A DNA stretch of 61,104 nucleotides, from the NCBI GenBank assembly GCA_001931875.2, contig MSJH02000557.1:1-61104 (forward strand). The letters run 5' to 3'. Of the stretch, positions 35,970 to 47,586 are shown piece after piece (the first letter of the stretch is position 1; every line of letters starts with the position of its first letter). The position numbers and the translations under genes were made by a program. This stretch comes from Byssochlamys sp. IMV 00236. Lineage: Eukaryota > Ascomycota > Eurotiomycetes > Eurotiales > Thermoascaceae. The notes under the pieces are model-generated. The model had not been told where the DNA came from. It saw nothing but the letters and a program-made list of their open reading frames with translations, and did not search any database.

Positions 35970-37924
35970 ATGGACACACTACGAGCAACGGTGCCACAAG
36001 ACGATTCTAGTCGCCGACGATCAGGCCGATCTGAAAGAAAAGCCTACGGACAAAGAAAGTCATTAGGAGGACATGACGAACCAAAGTCCTTCAACCTTGT
36101 AGTCTGCGGAGCTACAAACTACCTTGACGGCTATATTTTTTCCGACTTTATGGGTTATTGTATGGCTTTGAAAGAACATGGTATTGGTGGCGACTTTTAC
36201 TCATGCTTCCCTATAGAAAGGCACTTTATCTATCTCAAAAATGACCACAAACCGTCAAGTGATGTAATCAAGTTCGGAAAGTACGGAGATGATGGATCCA
36301 AGTCTCTCTATACGTATTCCAGACATGCATTTATGTCCCGTCAATACTGGTGGACACAAGTTGGGGTCCATGAGCTCCTCTCCAAGGTTGAGGAATGGAT
36401 AAAGGACAAAGAGCAAAAAGCACGGCCGGGAGATACAGTCAACCTCTTCTTCGAATCTCATGGGACCTCCAAAGGAGAGCTTCAGCTCGGTGATCGGAGG
36501 CTTCATTGTTATGTTCTGCGAGACTGGATTTCAGGTTTCAAGCATGGTGTTCAAATCAATGCTATTTCAGGGGCTTGCTATTCCGGAAAATTCCTGGACG
36601 TCATCAAAAGTTCAAACCAGAAGGACCGATATTTCGCAGCAGCAGCATCATCCGACCAAAAAGCCTTGAGCGCTACAAGAAGTGTTAGTAACCGTATTAG
36701 AAATAGCCGGTTCTCTCAAGCATTTGTTCAGTCATTGGCCAAAGTTAGCCTCCCAGGCAGAGCTCGACGTCAAATAACCTGGCGGTTAATGGATCATGAA
36801 GGATATATGAGAAACCAACTAATGAGGAACCTCACCCCAACTGGAAAAGTCGTGGAGCCTCAATTCTATGCAACTGCACCTCTTGATGGAATGACATTGG
36901 TCGAAGAGCTAATTTTTCGAGATAAGATCGACGTTCTTTACGACCCTCGAGTTTCCGCCCGCCGTCGTCGTATTGAGTGGCCGACCGTTGATCCAAACGT
37001 CCGCAGTTCTTTACTCCAAGACAGCATGTCCCCATCATCAAGTGTGTCTGTACGGGCTATAGATCTTGTTAGTGAAGAGCTCGCAAAATGTGACACTCGA
37101 GGCGACGTGAAAGATGATTTAGGCATCTTTGACGAACTCTACACGAACAACCCAGATTGGCGAGCAATGATTCGTGCGCTGTACTGGCGTGGTCGCCGTC
37201 AATCGGCTACTTGGGACGTTTTCGAGATTCTGTGCAGCAGAGGTTTTATTAACCCACGCTGCTTAACTCTACCTGTTGACATCCTAGAGCCTACACCAAC
37301 TACAGGAATTCTCGCGTTTTTGCTTTCCTGTTTTAGCTTTATCGAAAACGATGAGAACCTTGCTCTAGATGGGAAGCTCCCCCTACAGAGTACGGTATGG
37401 AATAGAGATATTGATTGGTAAGCATAAAATTTCTGTACTCCTAGGATTAAGGGTCTTTCAGCTAACCAAGCAGGTTGGCAACAATGGTAGTTAGGACGGG
37501 AGTTCAGGTTGATAAGCTTATGGAGACCATTGAGGCCAGTGGATTCTTTGGGAAATGCAACCCTGAGACGCTCGAATATTTCAAAGCAGAGCACCCGGAA
37601 TTTGTCATTCACCACAATCCAACGGAGCGCATTGGCGTCCTGCGCGACGACGCAAGCGGGGAACCCATGAACGAAGTTTTTGGTTTCTGGCTCCCACATG
37701 GCCTAGACAGCGAAAACGATGAGACTTTTGTCTCTCAAATACGTTGTTGCAAGCAGCGGTTTAACCTTATAGAGGAACTGTTCAGAGAAGTCGAACAGAT
37801 CCCCCAAGAAAAGCTTTGGCTAGAATCGGAACAAGCCGACTTCTTCCAGAGATGCCCAGAGAAACTGCCTGGTGCTCACAATGATTTTGCTGAGCTGCAT
37901 ATGACGTTAGACGATAAGCCCTAA
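35970..37924 (+). CDS. Clan-CD cysteine peptidase (legumain/caspase-like fold)
   Basis: Two exons, 35970-37417 and 37474-37924 (GTAAGC donor, CAG acceptor, phase 2), give 632 residues. I chose the ATG at 35970, preceded by CAAAA, over the open leader upstream. Residues ~45-250 look like a caspase/hemoglobinase fold: a first strand FNLVVCGATN, then the catalytic-His strand VNLFFESHGT (His164) and the Cys strand INAISGACYSGKF (Cys203). The His-Gly and ACxSG-like dyad is diagnostic of clan CD (C13/C14) peptidases. The C-terminal 380 residues (including EELIFRDKIDVLYDPR and DWRAMIRALYWRGRR) are not recognised. No signal peptide is visible, so the protein is probably cytosolic. Related folds act in regulated cell death and protein processing. 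Substrate and role are unknown. Both dyad residues are present and the frame is intact. Confidence 0.72.
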
Positions 37925-38440
37925 AGGTGCAGCTGAACAGGGCTAAAATAATGCAGTTGCCGGAAGCCTATATTGATGGTTACTGGTAGACCATCAAACT
38001 TTTCCTCCAAGGAAGCAGTGTGAGTGCTCTCAGTGTACATATTAGTTGCTTTGCTGAATATCACTTATCTGTTCTTGTGAGACCTTATCCACTGTGCTTT
38101 CCATACTCTAACGTTTATGGTTGCTTTATTATTATTGTTAATATTCTTGATCTTTCATAGTAGGCAGCATTGTTTCGTACCACGATAGGGGCTCTGAACG
38201 AGTCGTTTAAGTTGGTGATGCTGGCGGTGGGCGCTATTACATGTCGGTATTTATCAGATGCTCTATATTGTACCGATAATTATGTGTACCTTGAGCACAC
38301 CTATCTTTATGTTTCCGCACTACATATAGTGGACGACTACAAGAAAGTAACGAAGAGCACTAATTGACGGACATTTAACTTGTTCACCAGTGCTAGTACT
38401 ATATTCTCCGGTGTCCTCGAGGCAAGTGGCTTGCAGCAGT
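37925..38440. other. Intergenic region after the peptidase
   Basis: About 500 bases. The frame at 38170-38367 has no recognised content. No RNA gene or repeat is seen. Confidence 0.4.
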
Positions 38441-38900
38441 TATTCGACGTTTCCCGACAATAATACAACGCTCTGGCATGCAGCATTGGGCGGCTCCGAG
38501 GGTGTGATAAGGCTCTTACTTGTAATTGAAGATGTAGAGGGTGAACCGCAGAGATGACGGGCGTGGACATACGCCGTTTTTGGGCTGCTGGGGCGGAAAG
38601 GACCGTCGTGGCGTTTCTGCGTCTTGGTGTCGATGCAGAGATGAGGGATAACTTTGGACAGATGCCGTTATTGGTGGCGGCGAGAAATGGACATACCGGG
38701 ATTTAAGGAAGATTACTAGCTATTGACGGGGTAAGTAAATGTGGATTCTGCTACCAGTTTTCTTAATGCACCGTTAAGTATTGCTGGTAGCCCAGAATGG
38801 GTATCGAGAGATTGAGGAGATCTTGTCAACAGGGTAAAGATTGATGCGAGAAATTGGAATGGGCAGACGTCGTTATACTACTAACCCTAGCACTAGAACA
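38441..38900 (+). pseudogene. Ankyrin-repeat gene relic
   Basis: Pieces of ankyrin repeats can be read in the plus frames: LWHAALGGSEGVIRLLL (near 38470), TVVAFLRLGVDAEMRDNFGQ with MPLLVAARNGHTG (about 38605-38700), then LVAQNGYREIEEILSTG (about 38790-38840). They are separated by stops and at least one frame shift, and no start or upstream domain remains. The stop after NGHTGI is TAA where ankyrin repeats could have had a Gln codon (CAA). The relic lies between the clan-CD peptidase and the DUF1993 gene. It could be a fragment of an NLR or of a plain ankyrin protein. Confidence 0.7.
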
Positions 38901-39160
38901 GGAAGTAAAGCTAATCCCGGTCAACGACGTTATCCTAGTGGGAAGCACTGGCTATAGGCTGATGACAAAGTGGCTTGGTAGTTGCTAACTAGTTATACTT
39001 TTCCACGCACGAGGTTGTCAGCACTACTTAATCAGATTGAACTCCGAAAGATCGGAGGAAAAGAGAACCCGGCAGATACTTAAGTAGCTTCGAGCTGTTA
39101 AGCTTGGATCCTAGAGAATCAAGCATTCCATCAACATTCCTCTAGAGCCTCCAAGAAAAC
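38901..39160. other. Promoter region of the DUF1993 gene
   Basis: Short intergenic stretch with no open frame of note. The leader just before the ATG is GCCTCCAAGAAAACATGA, with a good fungal start context (AAAACATG). Confidence 0.4.
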
Positions 39161-39679
39161 ATGAGTTATACTTTGTACGACGGAACCATTGTGGTGCTCC
39201 AAGGTATCCTCAACTCCTTATCCCACATCCTCCACCAAGCCGAGCAACGCCCCGATGCTAGCAGTCTGCTCGAGGCCCGTTTACACGAGGACATGTACCC
39301 ATTGACAGATCAAGTCCGCCTCGCGACTCAGTTCTCGGAAAATGTGGCCGCAAGATTGACAAACCGGGAGCCGGTAACCTTCGAAGGCAAACCCACGACA
39401 TTTTCCCAATGCTACGAGCGCATTGAGACAGTTCTGAAAGTGCTCAACGAGGCCGACAAGAACGTCGTTAACCAAAATGGCGACATACTTGCGACCACTA
39501 AGCTTGGTCCAGAGAAGACGGTTGAGATGAGCGGCGCTACGTATGCCCATATTGTTGCCTTACCCAACGTCTTCTTCCATCTTACCACCGCGTATGGAAT
39601 TCTACGAAAGGAGGGGGTGCCGCTGGGCAAGCGGGACTATTATATTGGCTTCTTTCCTCCAGTCGCCGGAAGCCAGTAA
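39161..39679 (+). CDS. DUF1993 family protein
   Basis: A single-exon gene of 172 residues. The order of segments matches DUF1993: an N-terminal helix (LQGILNSLSHILHQAEQ), LLEARLHEDMYPLTDQVRLA, RLTNREPVTFEGKPTTFSQC, and a C-terminal VFFHLTTAYGILRKEGVPLGKRDY. The family is found in bacteria and fungi, is predicted to form a four-helix bundle like DinB proteins and has no firmly known activity. No signal peptide or membrane segment is present, so the protein is probably cytosolic. The frame is intact and the length is normal. Confidence 0.9.
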   Translation: MSYTLYDGTIVVLQGILNSLSHILHQAEQRPDASSLLEARLHEDMYPLTDQVRLATQFSENVAARLTNREPVTFEGKPTTFSQCYERIETVLKVLNEADKNVVNQNGDILATTKLGPEKTVEMSGATYAHIVALPNVFFHLTTAYGILRKEGVPLGKRDYYIGFFPPVAGSQ

Positions 39680-40624
39680 AGCGACGACCTTTGAACAGCG
39701 CATGATTTGTGCCCAGAGATCAATACGTCAAAGAGACATTCTTGAACCCCAGAGACTGAGACCAAATTGAGAGATTCATCGTGATGGACTGAAGTGAACA
39801 AATGAACAAGTGATTAGGTTTCAGTAAGGTCCACTTTCAATCTATAACCACAGTTATTCCTATCTGTACTGAGCTCTGAGCTCTCGCGACTACGCAGCCA
39901 TCGAATAAGTCTTTTCGGAGGTAAAAGGCAGATTCTGTGGCATAGCGGAGGATCTGTCTGCCTATTAGATGAGCGTTTGGGGAGCACTACTTAATAATAG
40001 TCGGCTTCGGGCTGCCTAGATGACCACTTGCATTGTTTCAAAGCTCCTAAGCTCCTAGTAGCAGTTCGCCGCTCACCCAGCCACTACAGTAAGTACCTAG
40101 CTAATCATCTAGTCAGATATAGCCGATCCTGGCTACGGTGTCAGGATCCGAATTCAAGCTTCCTAAGTATCAGTCAGCTCGAGACATATCAGGAATAAGA
40201 GTCCCGCCACACAATGTAACATTATACACGCCTTCAGTTGCAGAATTGCAGTAGTGCTGACATGATAAGAACCCGTATCAAATAGCGTCGAACTTTAGTT
40301 TCAGCATGAAACGGCCTTTCTAAACTTGTATCGTTGTTGTTGGCAGCCTGCTATGGGGGCGAAAAGAGCCGTGTACGTAGGGCGTCTCTGCGCCTAGATT
40401 CCTTGGTTTTATCCGCTAAAATGATACAGGTTTATAGTTACTTAGGCTGCCAACTATTTCAATACACTAATCCTTTGTACCTACGGGCGCGAGTCTGTTT
40501 TCAATTGAGGACACTATTTGACAATAGATAAAGTATTGACGGTTCCTTTCCTTTCTTTCAAACCACCCACAGTACATATATAGATGAATCTGAGGCTGTC
40601 AGCCTCCGATCTCGTTTAACCACT
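39680..40624. other. Intergenic region before the O-methyltransferase
   Basis: About 940 bases. The frame at 40334-40531 carries no known domain. The 60 bases before the methyltransferase start are rich in TTCCTTTCC, and ACATATATAGATG at about 40574 could be a weak TATA element. Confidence 0.45.
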
Positions 40625-42046
40625 ATGTCTCTATCGCCGAGCCGGATCGTCGAGCTGGCAACCACCGTGGCGCAACACACTCAACAGATTGACGCCTATC
40701 TTGCTGAGAAGGGGTTACCATATCCATCTTTCGAGGCAGATGGGCCAGCTGACCTTGGTCTGCCGCCTCATATTGAACAGTCACGCACTGTAGTCCTCCA
40801 AGCAAGCCAAGAGCTCAATGACTTACTTCAAGGACCGAGGAATCTACTTTTCAATCACGAGGTCCGTATTATCTACCAACGACGGAGCGCAGATGGTAGC
40901 TCATGCTAGAATAGCACAATACGTTGGTATATCTGAAACTGATTTCGCGCTTCGATATTGCAAACAAAGTACCTACGGATGGGGAGATCACATTTACGGA
41001 TTTGGCAGCTATTATTGGTATCGATCGTGCTGCACTCTGTTCTATTCTCCGTCTCGGAATCGCACACCGCGTGTTCAAGGAGCCTCGCCCTGGAGTAATT
41101 GCCTATTCTGTAGCTTCCAGGCAGATCGCTGAAGACACCCGTGTTGCAAGCTGGGTTGGGGCGAATGTAGATGATATGTGGCCCGCGGCCGAGAAAGTTG
41201 TGGATGCCCTTGTAAAATGGCCACTTGCCGCAGAGCCAAATCAAACGGTACTCTTCGCGAATGCTTGCAAATCCCAATGGTATCTCGTTAATGATAGGTA
41301 GGGCTTCTCACTGGCCAATGGCACGGATCAGTCTTTCTATGCCGAACTAGCTAAAAGCCCCGATCGAGCGCGCCGGTTTGCTGGCGCTATGAGCTTTTTC
41401 ACCACTGGCGAAGGATATTCCCTGCGTCATCTCACGGATGGATATTGCTGGGATTCAATAGGGGCCGGGACTGTCATCGACCTGGGTGGATCCCATGGCA
41501 ATGCAGCCTTTGCATTGGCTCGTAAATACCCATGTCTACACCTAATCGTCCAGGAGCTGCCTCAGGTCGTTGCAGAGTCCAGGGAAGAGGTCGGCCTAGA
41601 CGTGAAATTCATGACGCATGATCTCTTCGAGGAGCAGCCTGTGCAGGGCGCTGACGTTTATCTATATCGCTGGACTTTACATAATTGGCCTGATAAGTAT
41701 TGTATCAGGGCCCTGAAGGCGTTAATCCCCGCTCTGAAGCCAGGTTCGCGCGTGCTTATTATGGACTTTGTGATGCCCCCTCCAGGTGTGCTCCCTAATG
41801 ATGTTGAACGAAAGCTGAGGTAAGTGTTTTATGAACCGATACTATCGTTTCCGCACCACTATGTACTCTACTAAGCCATTCAGGGCCATGGACCTCACTA
41901 TGTTGGAAATCGGAAACGCCAGGGAACGCGATATTGATGAATGGCAATCCCTGTTTGAACTAGCCGATCCAAGGTTCAACTTTAAAGGCGCGAAGCAGCC
42001 ACTGGGCTTTATACTCTCAATCCTTGAGGCGATATGGGAGGCGTGA
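40625..42046 (+). CDS. SAM-dependent O-methyltransferase (secondary-metabolite type)
   Basis: Four exons, 40625-40861, 40915-41247, 41302-41819 and 41884-42046, restore one frame of 416 residues. The first donor is an unusual GTCCGT, the others are GTACTC and GTAAGT. An N-terminal dimerisation/winged-helix region (LVYLKLISRFDIANKVP, then LAAIIGIDRAALCSILRLG) precedes the methyltransferase domain. The SAM loop is VIDLGGSHGNAAFALA and the catalytic-His motif is WTLHNWPDKYC. This is the plant-type O-methyltransferase layout found in fungal polyketide and related clusters, where it methylates phenolic hydroxyls. No polyketide synthase or other cluster enzyme is visible nearby, so the substrate is unknown. 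Without splicing the gene looks broken into four frames. Confidence 0.9.
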
Positions 42047-42769
42047 AACTGTTCGTTTTCTTTAGAAAAAGGAGCTTTGCAGAATGTTAAAAGTTTGGAG
42101 ATTTAGTATAATTGAAGACTCTTATATAGCTCGTCGATGAAATCTTAAAATTCCTTCTTTCAGGTTATTAACTTTTTCCCTAGGATAGAAATATATAATA
42201 TTGTTATTTTGAAATAGCTACAGTCCCCTATTAAGTATTATGTACCACGAGACCTGTTCTATTTTCTTATCCCAGCTAATAATCTTATCTGAACATACCC
42301 TATAAATCAGATGAACGTCTACCAGGTTTTCACTCCACATGAAAATTGCTCATTTTACTAAATGACTCAGTTTTAATGTCGAAGGACAGCAGTTTGTTGT
42401 TTACGCACACGTCGATGTTGGCTTAGACCAGTGTGCGAGTGATTCTGGGGTTTGCTTGCTTCAGTTTTCTCAATTATCTCCTTCCCTGCTCCGGTTTTCA
42501 TGTCAGATGTCTTCAAGTCTACTGATCATTTGAATTTTTGCAACAACAAGGCTGTGCCTTTCAATCTTTTCGTTAGCTCTAGCTCCTGCGCCAGTGTCTT
42601 AATCTCACTCTGGCCCTTTCTTCCTGCCTTGTTCTTGTAACAAAGATTACGCGCCTTTGTAAGTGTATCCCTTAGCCCATTCTCTGCTGAAGACCCTGGG
42701 AAGATAATAGTGGCCACAATGGCCTAGACGTTAACATCCTGGGCCGAGATTTATTTACCAACTGCTCCC
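42047..42769. other. Intergenic region after the O-methyltransferase
   Basis: About 720 bases, AT-rich just after the gene (42060-42350). The minus frame at 42526-42717 (63 codons) is Lys-rich without recognised family. Nothing else is supported. Confidence 0.4.
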
Positions 42770-43260
42770 GCATGAGCAGTTAGCAGGCCGATTAGGGCGC
42801 ACCACCAAACAAGCACTCTTTGTCCTGGCCAACGCTGTACACTGTGCCAGGTTTGGGGCCGAAATCGTCACACTGGTGGCCTTTGACACGAAGGGAACAT
42901 TCAATGGGGTTGATAAGCCCAGCCTGGACTCTCAGCTGCCGGCTAGAGGAATCCCATCAACAGCAAAGAATGTGGGATCCACAGTTAAATGCAAAACTAA
43001 CAGGTCGGTGTCGCCTTCGATGATTTTCAAGCGGCAGTCTCCCGGCTCGACATGACGGCCTCGCCCAAGGATCCTTACTATCGACAATCTTCTTTTGTTT
43101 GGGTCCTTTTGTCTGCCCACTATGTAGTGTTTTGTCCACTCTTTTTCAGCAACAGGATGACTTCCCGTGCGACGGCGGTAGAGAAAGCCAATGGCTCCCC
43201 GCAAATGCAGCGCACAATCGACTATTGGACAATCATTCGAGCAAAGACCGTGCTCTACGA
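42770..43260 (+). mobile_element. Relic of a non-LTR (Tad1/LINE-like) reverse transcriptase
   Basis: A broken reverse transcriptase can be read across plus frames. EQLAGRLGRTTKQALFVLAN (about 42775) is like the entry segment of Tad-type elements. LVAFDTKGTFNGVDKPSL is RT motif A, normally F-D-x-x-G-A-F-N-x-V. LPARGIPSTAKNVGS follows, then FDDFQAAVSRLDMT in a shifted frame. GLAQGSLLSTIFF is motif B, usually GxxQGSPLSP, in yet another frame (about 43055). The YADD box, endonuclease and 3' tail are not recognised. The element is dead and short. It is older than, and unlike, the AT-rich retrotransposons at the right end. Confidence 0.72.
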
Positions 43261-44161
43261 GACATATCATTGGAAGACTACCGTCTCGGTACCAAAATGC
43301 GTTGACTGGACCTATGAACCCAGCGCGGTGGTCAAGTTAGGCCGAGTCTCCCCAGAAGATGCAGCCACGAACGCACAATCTTTTACCCTGGCCGCTCTTG
43401 CAGTCTACATACAGCAAGTCTTCCAGATGATCCCCCCACGCCTCAAAGACTGCAAACTGTGTCGGGCAATACAACAATGGCTGGAGCTAACTTCCACGAA
43501 ACGCATCTAGATACACCACCGAGCTGGTGGGAGCCGCCTGTGGCAAATACCTCCCTGACCTTTGCGTAATATGCTAATCATACAACCATTTTCATCGCCA
43601 GATAAAAGACCATCACATTCGTGATCCAAGTGCGCAGATTGCGGGCGTATCACAAAGGACTAAGGACTCTTCAAGCGTTTTCCCTGGAATTAGAAATTTC
43701 AGGTTTCCGACGCCTATCACGTACATAAATAGCGTAGACAAGCCTGTATGAAGGGGCCGCGGGCAACATTCAAACAAAGAGGAGGCAGCAATTAGATCAC
43801 TGAGTTTATGATACCCATAACTGATTCTCTATATGCCTGATATTTTGGACTTTTTTTGCTGGCGATTAATTTCCGGACTGAGTGGTACGGATGTGGCTCA
43901 GTTTAAAACATATTATAGGTCCAAAAGGAGGCGCTAAAAGTAACACGATTGCGGCGGTATATTAGGACATTGGTGTGGTTAATTGATTTCTCCCATAGTT
44001 ACCTAAGATTTACCCTTACACACCACCAGAAGTCTTCACTTATAATATATTGCATATAATCTCATCGCCTCATACAATATTACCTACTACTGGAGGTGAT
44101 AATGGTGAGTACCAGAGACACCATCAAAAGTCATATTTCTGCATTCCTACTATATGTACTA
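43261..44161. other. Intergenic region before the NLR gene 3' end
   Basis: About 900 bases. A plus frame that starts at 43052 continues to 43510, but its translation has no recognised domain and its left part overlaps the LINE relic, so it is not called a gene. From 43560 onward nothing coding is seen. Confidence 0.4.
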
Positions 44162-47100
44162 CTACCTACCAAATCCTCGCTTCTGGAGAGCGTTGCCACA
44201 CAATGGACATGCGCATTCCTCACCTCCCGAAATACAGTACTCGCAATATTTTGCCATATTATCTTGCAGATATACCTTTGGCGTGGTAGTAGTGCAGCTC
44301 TTGCAGTAGGAGTAACATATTCCATATTGACGACACGCATCACAAACCGTGGAGAGAGGCGATTGTAGGGTACAACGAAATCCTGTATTGTATAAGAGAC
44401 CATCGTAATCCCCAGACTTTATTTTCAATAGATTGTGCAATTTCCACTGATCTCCACGGTGCCGTCTCTTGTATGATTGCTTGAGCGGCGTGTACCCGAA
44501 GATATCGGTGCATTGGAAACCAATACCTGGGTAATCAAGCAACAGCAAAGCTGTAGAGTACTGACCCCCAAAGATAGAGTAGAATATGGGCGTTCGACCA
44601 AAGACTTCTTTGGCATTGACATCGGCACCATTCGCTAGAAGACACTTGACCAAATTTTCATCGCCGTTCAATGCGGCGAAGTGCAAAGGTAGGCGTTGAT
44701 ATGGGTCACGGATGTTCGGGTCAGCTCCTTCGTTCTTCAGAACTTGAAAGTCATCAATTTGGCCTTCTGATCCAGCTCTCAGGAGGTTGGCCAGCTTCAC
44801 GTACGATGAAGCATCTGTCCCACTCTTAGTAGACATCGAGTGGGCCCCCGCCTCGAAAAGTAACTTTGCGGTCATTGAATGACCATTCATCGCGGCATAT
44901 GCCAAGGGGTCCATTTTACCTAGATCGGGAGATATGGCATACTCGAGATGGGCGTCTCTTTCGATAAGAAGCTTCACCACAGATTCCCGTCCGTTGCTTG
45001 CAGCTGCAAATAGTGGAGTTTCACCGAAAAGGTCGACTTGTGTGGCAGATGCCCCATGGGCAAGTAAAAGCTCGACAGATGCTAAACAGTCGCCTTCAAA
45101 GGCAAAAGGCATCAAGTGTGATGAGTTACCAGCTGCGGCGTGGAAAAGAGGCCCTCTGCCATTCTGATCAAGTTTATCAACTTCAGCACCCGCCTTAATC
45201 AAATTTTGGATCGTCTCCACCTGGCCGCTGACAGCTGCATAGAACAAGGGGGTAAATCCGAAATGGTTTGTGCTGTCAGGGTTCGCGCCATTCTGTAGAA
45301 GCATATTGGCAAGTTCTGTGTGCCCATATGCAATAGCCCATGACAATGGTGACCGCCCAGCGTGATCTTGAATGTCAACTTCAATCATTTTGGAACTTAG
45401 CATGGTCTCTAGGGGTGTTTTTAGACCCAGATATGCTGCAAGATGCGCTCCTTCTAGTGGTTCCTTAGTTTTGTATATGTGGGTATTGCGGTCGGAGAAC
45501 CCAAATATGACTTGGCAACTTGCATGAACCTTTCCTTCAGTAGTCAGGAATTCTATCGTCAGAGATTCATCTCCAGGATGATCTTTGTAGTGATGACCCC
45601 AGTTTTGAGCCGAGTACTTATAAAATGGATATTCGCTGAGCCGATCATCTAGGCCTTCTCGGGTCTCACAAGGCCCCTGGTTAAAAACATCGAGTGATAT
45701 GTATGCGAGACAGGCGCTAGTAATCACGCGATGGATATCAGGAAACCACACATTCAACTTTCGATCGAAGTATTCCTTGGTGGTGTAGTGAACAAACTTG
45801 AATGAATTGGACTGCGCATCAATCGTAATCAAGCCAATGCAGATCGACATCAGCTCTTCGACATCGATTATGTTTGTCTCATCAAATTCGGATTCGCCTA
45901 TTTCAACAGCCAGAGCGTGTTGAATCTCTGGGACGGAAAGTCTTCGGGTTGAAAACATGATCCATCCGAAAATCGTTTTGGCAATCTCTTGAGCATACTG
46001 TCCCTGTTGCTCAATTCTCCTCATCGTCTCATCGTACGCGTCATCGTAGGCACTAAAGCCGCTCTTGAATCGCTCGATCGCTTTCCTAATTCTCTTTTCA
46101 TTAATCTCCCCTTGCAATAAGTTGAGATACAATTTTGTAAGTAGAAACCTTGAAAATATTAGTCAAAAGCTGGGAGCCAACAGGAACGCTCGACTCACAT
46201 TCCTCTGGATAACTTCACAATCTCATCCCGGATGTATGTTAATAAACCATTCTTTTTGGCAACAAAAGGCGAGAAGTATGCCGCTCTGTGGTCAATATAA
46301 GCCATGATGTCGTCCTCATTGGCTTCGATCTCAATGATGGCCCCGGTCTTATTGAACAAACTTGCGAATTCTTCATTGAATCTCGAAGTAGCCAGAATAT
46401 TGACGTTCACTTTTCGTTGAAGACAGAAGAGAAATTCTAATGCTTGTCGCATAGTTTGACCGGCAACAGAGCACTCATCTAAAGCATCGAGGACTATAAA
46501 AGATCTGTCAAACTCTGACAAACGGGTCTCAAGCTCCTCCTGGATCCACTCTAGCTTCATAGCCTCCTCTCTTGGTAGTATTATTTTTGACCAACCATAT
46601 GCCTTCTTGGGTGCACCTTGCCAAATCTGCCTGAGAAGAGCAGCTAATATCTCATACACACTCAGCTGTCGTCTGAAATCGAAGAAAAGATACGTGGTAA
46701 CAATATTGTTGTCGTTTGCAAAGGATTCTGCAAGCCATTTAATAACGATGGAACTCATGACTGTTTTCCCTGCCCCGGGGATTCCAGGGCAATATAGAAC
46801 CTGCTTGTCGTTGTCCCGCCATTTCTGAACCTCGTCTTTTTTGAGGAACCACGTGCCTGTTCCTGCATGTCGAGTCCTCAATACTTCTAGATAGCGTTTC
46901 GAGCTGTCGATGGGGCTAATCCATTCCAAGTCCTCGCTTTCATAGAATTCAAAGAATTCACGGAACTCTTGGTAAGAAGTTTGGGACCTGTCCCGCATAT
47001 CCAACGATAGGCTCCTGCACGAAAGGAAGTATTAGATGGCAGTTTTTTCAGCGCAGAAAACAAAAGTCACAAATGATAACAAGACAGTAGAGGGTCATAC

Positions 47101-47586
47101 ATGTTGATTTTGTTCATCAAAAGATTGAAGAGGGATATAGTGGACGTAATTCTATCACGAAGCCTGTCAATTTCCACCTGATCCCATGTAATTCTGCTCC
47201 ATGCTTTACGAGCCCAGGATTTCCAATGGGCGGTCTTGTATGCCAAAATATCTGATTTATCCAGCTTGACTTTGACATCTTTGAGAACTTCTCGACACCC
47301 GTCTAGGATTATCTGGATATCTTGCCGCTGTTCCTTGCTCAGTCCATCGTCTGGGAGGTCATTAAGATCATGGAGGACAATCCATACTCGTTTGACCCTA
47401 TTATATCCCACTTATCAGTATATTCTGTTTCGTGGGTCTTCACTCTGGGTATGGTTGGAATAATTTATGATCATACTCATCTGAGATTGCCTTGAACTGT
47501 TGAGGGGCTTGGGAGAAGCATTTTTTGAGATCGTCAGCGAGCTTCAAGATCGCTATGAGATCTCCGACACTGTAGCCGAAGCTCAT
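44162..47586 (-). CDS. NLR-like NACHT-ankyrin protein
   Basis: Four minus-strand exons, 47586-47477, 47397-47101, 47014-46199 and 46148-44162, give 1069 residues; introns are 50-86 bases with GTATGA or GTGAGT donors. Residues 1-135 form a helical N-terminus (MSFGYSVGDLIAILKLADDL...) of the type that opens many fungal NLRs. The NACHT ATPase follows: Walker A GIPGAGKT (about 213-220), Walker B FIVLDALDEC (about 308-317), ILATSRFNEEF. A winged-helix-like part (IMFSTRRLSVPEIQHALA) leads into about eight ankyrin repeats (GRSPLSWAIAYGHTELANML and others). The last ~65 residues are Cys-rich (CDACRQYGICYSYCKSC, CEYCISGGEECACPLC), suggesting a zinc-binding tail. Related proteins mediate self/non-self recognition and cell death. 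All ATPase motifs are intact. The ligand is unknown. Confidence 0.9.

Noticed and set aside
43052..43510. 152-codon plus-strand frame
   Set aside because: Its left half overlaps the LINE relic in a frame different from RT motif B, and the right half has no recognised family.
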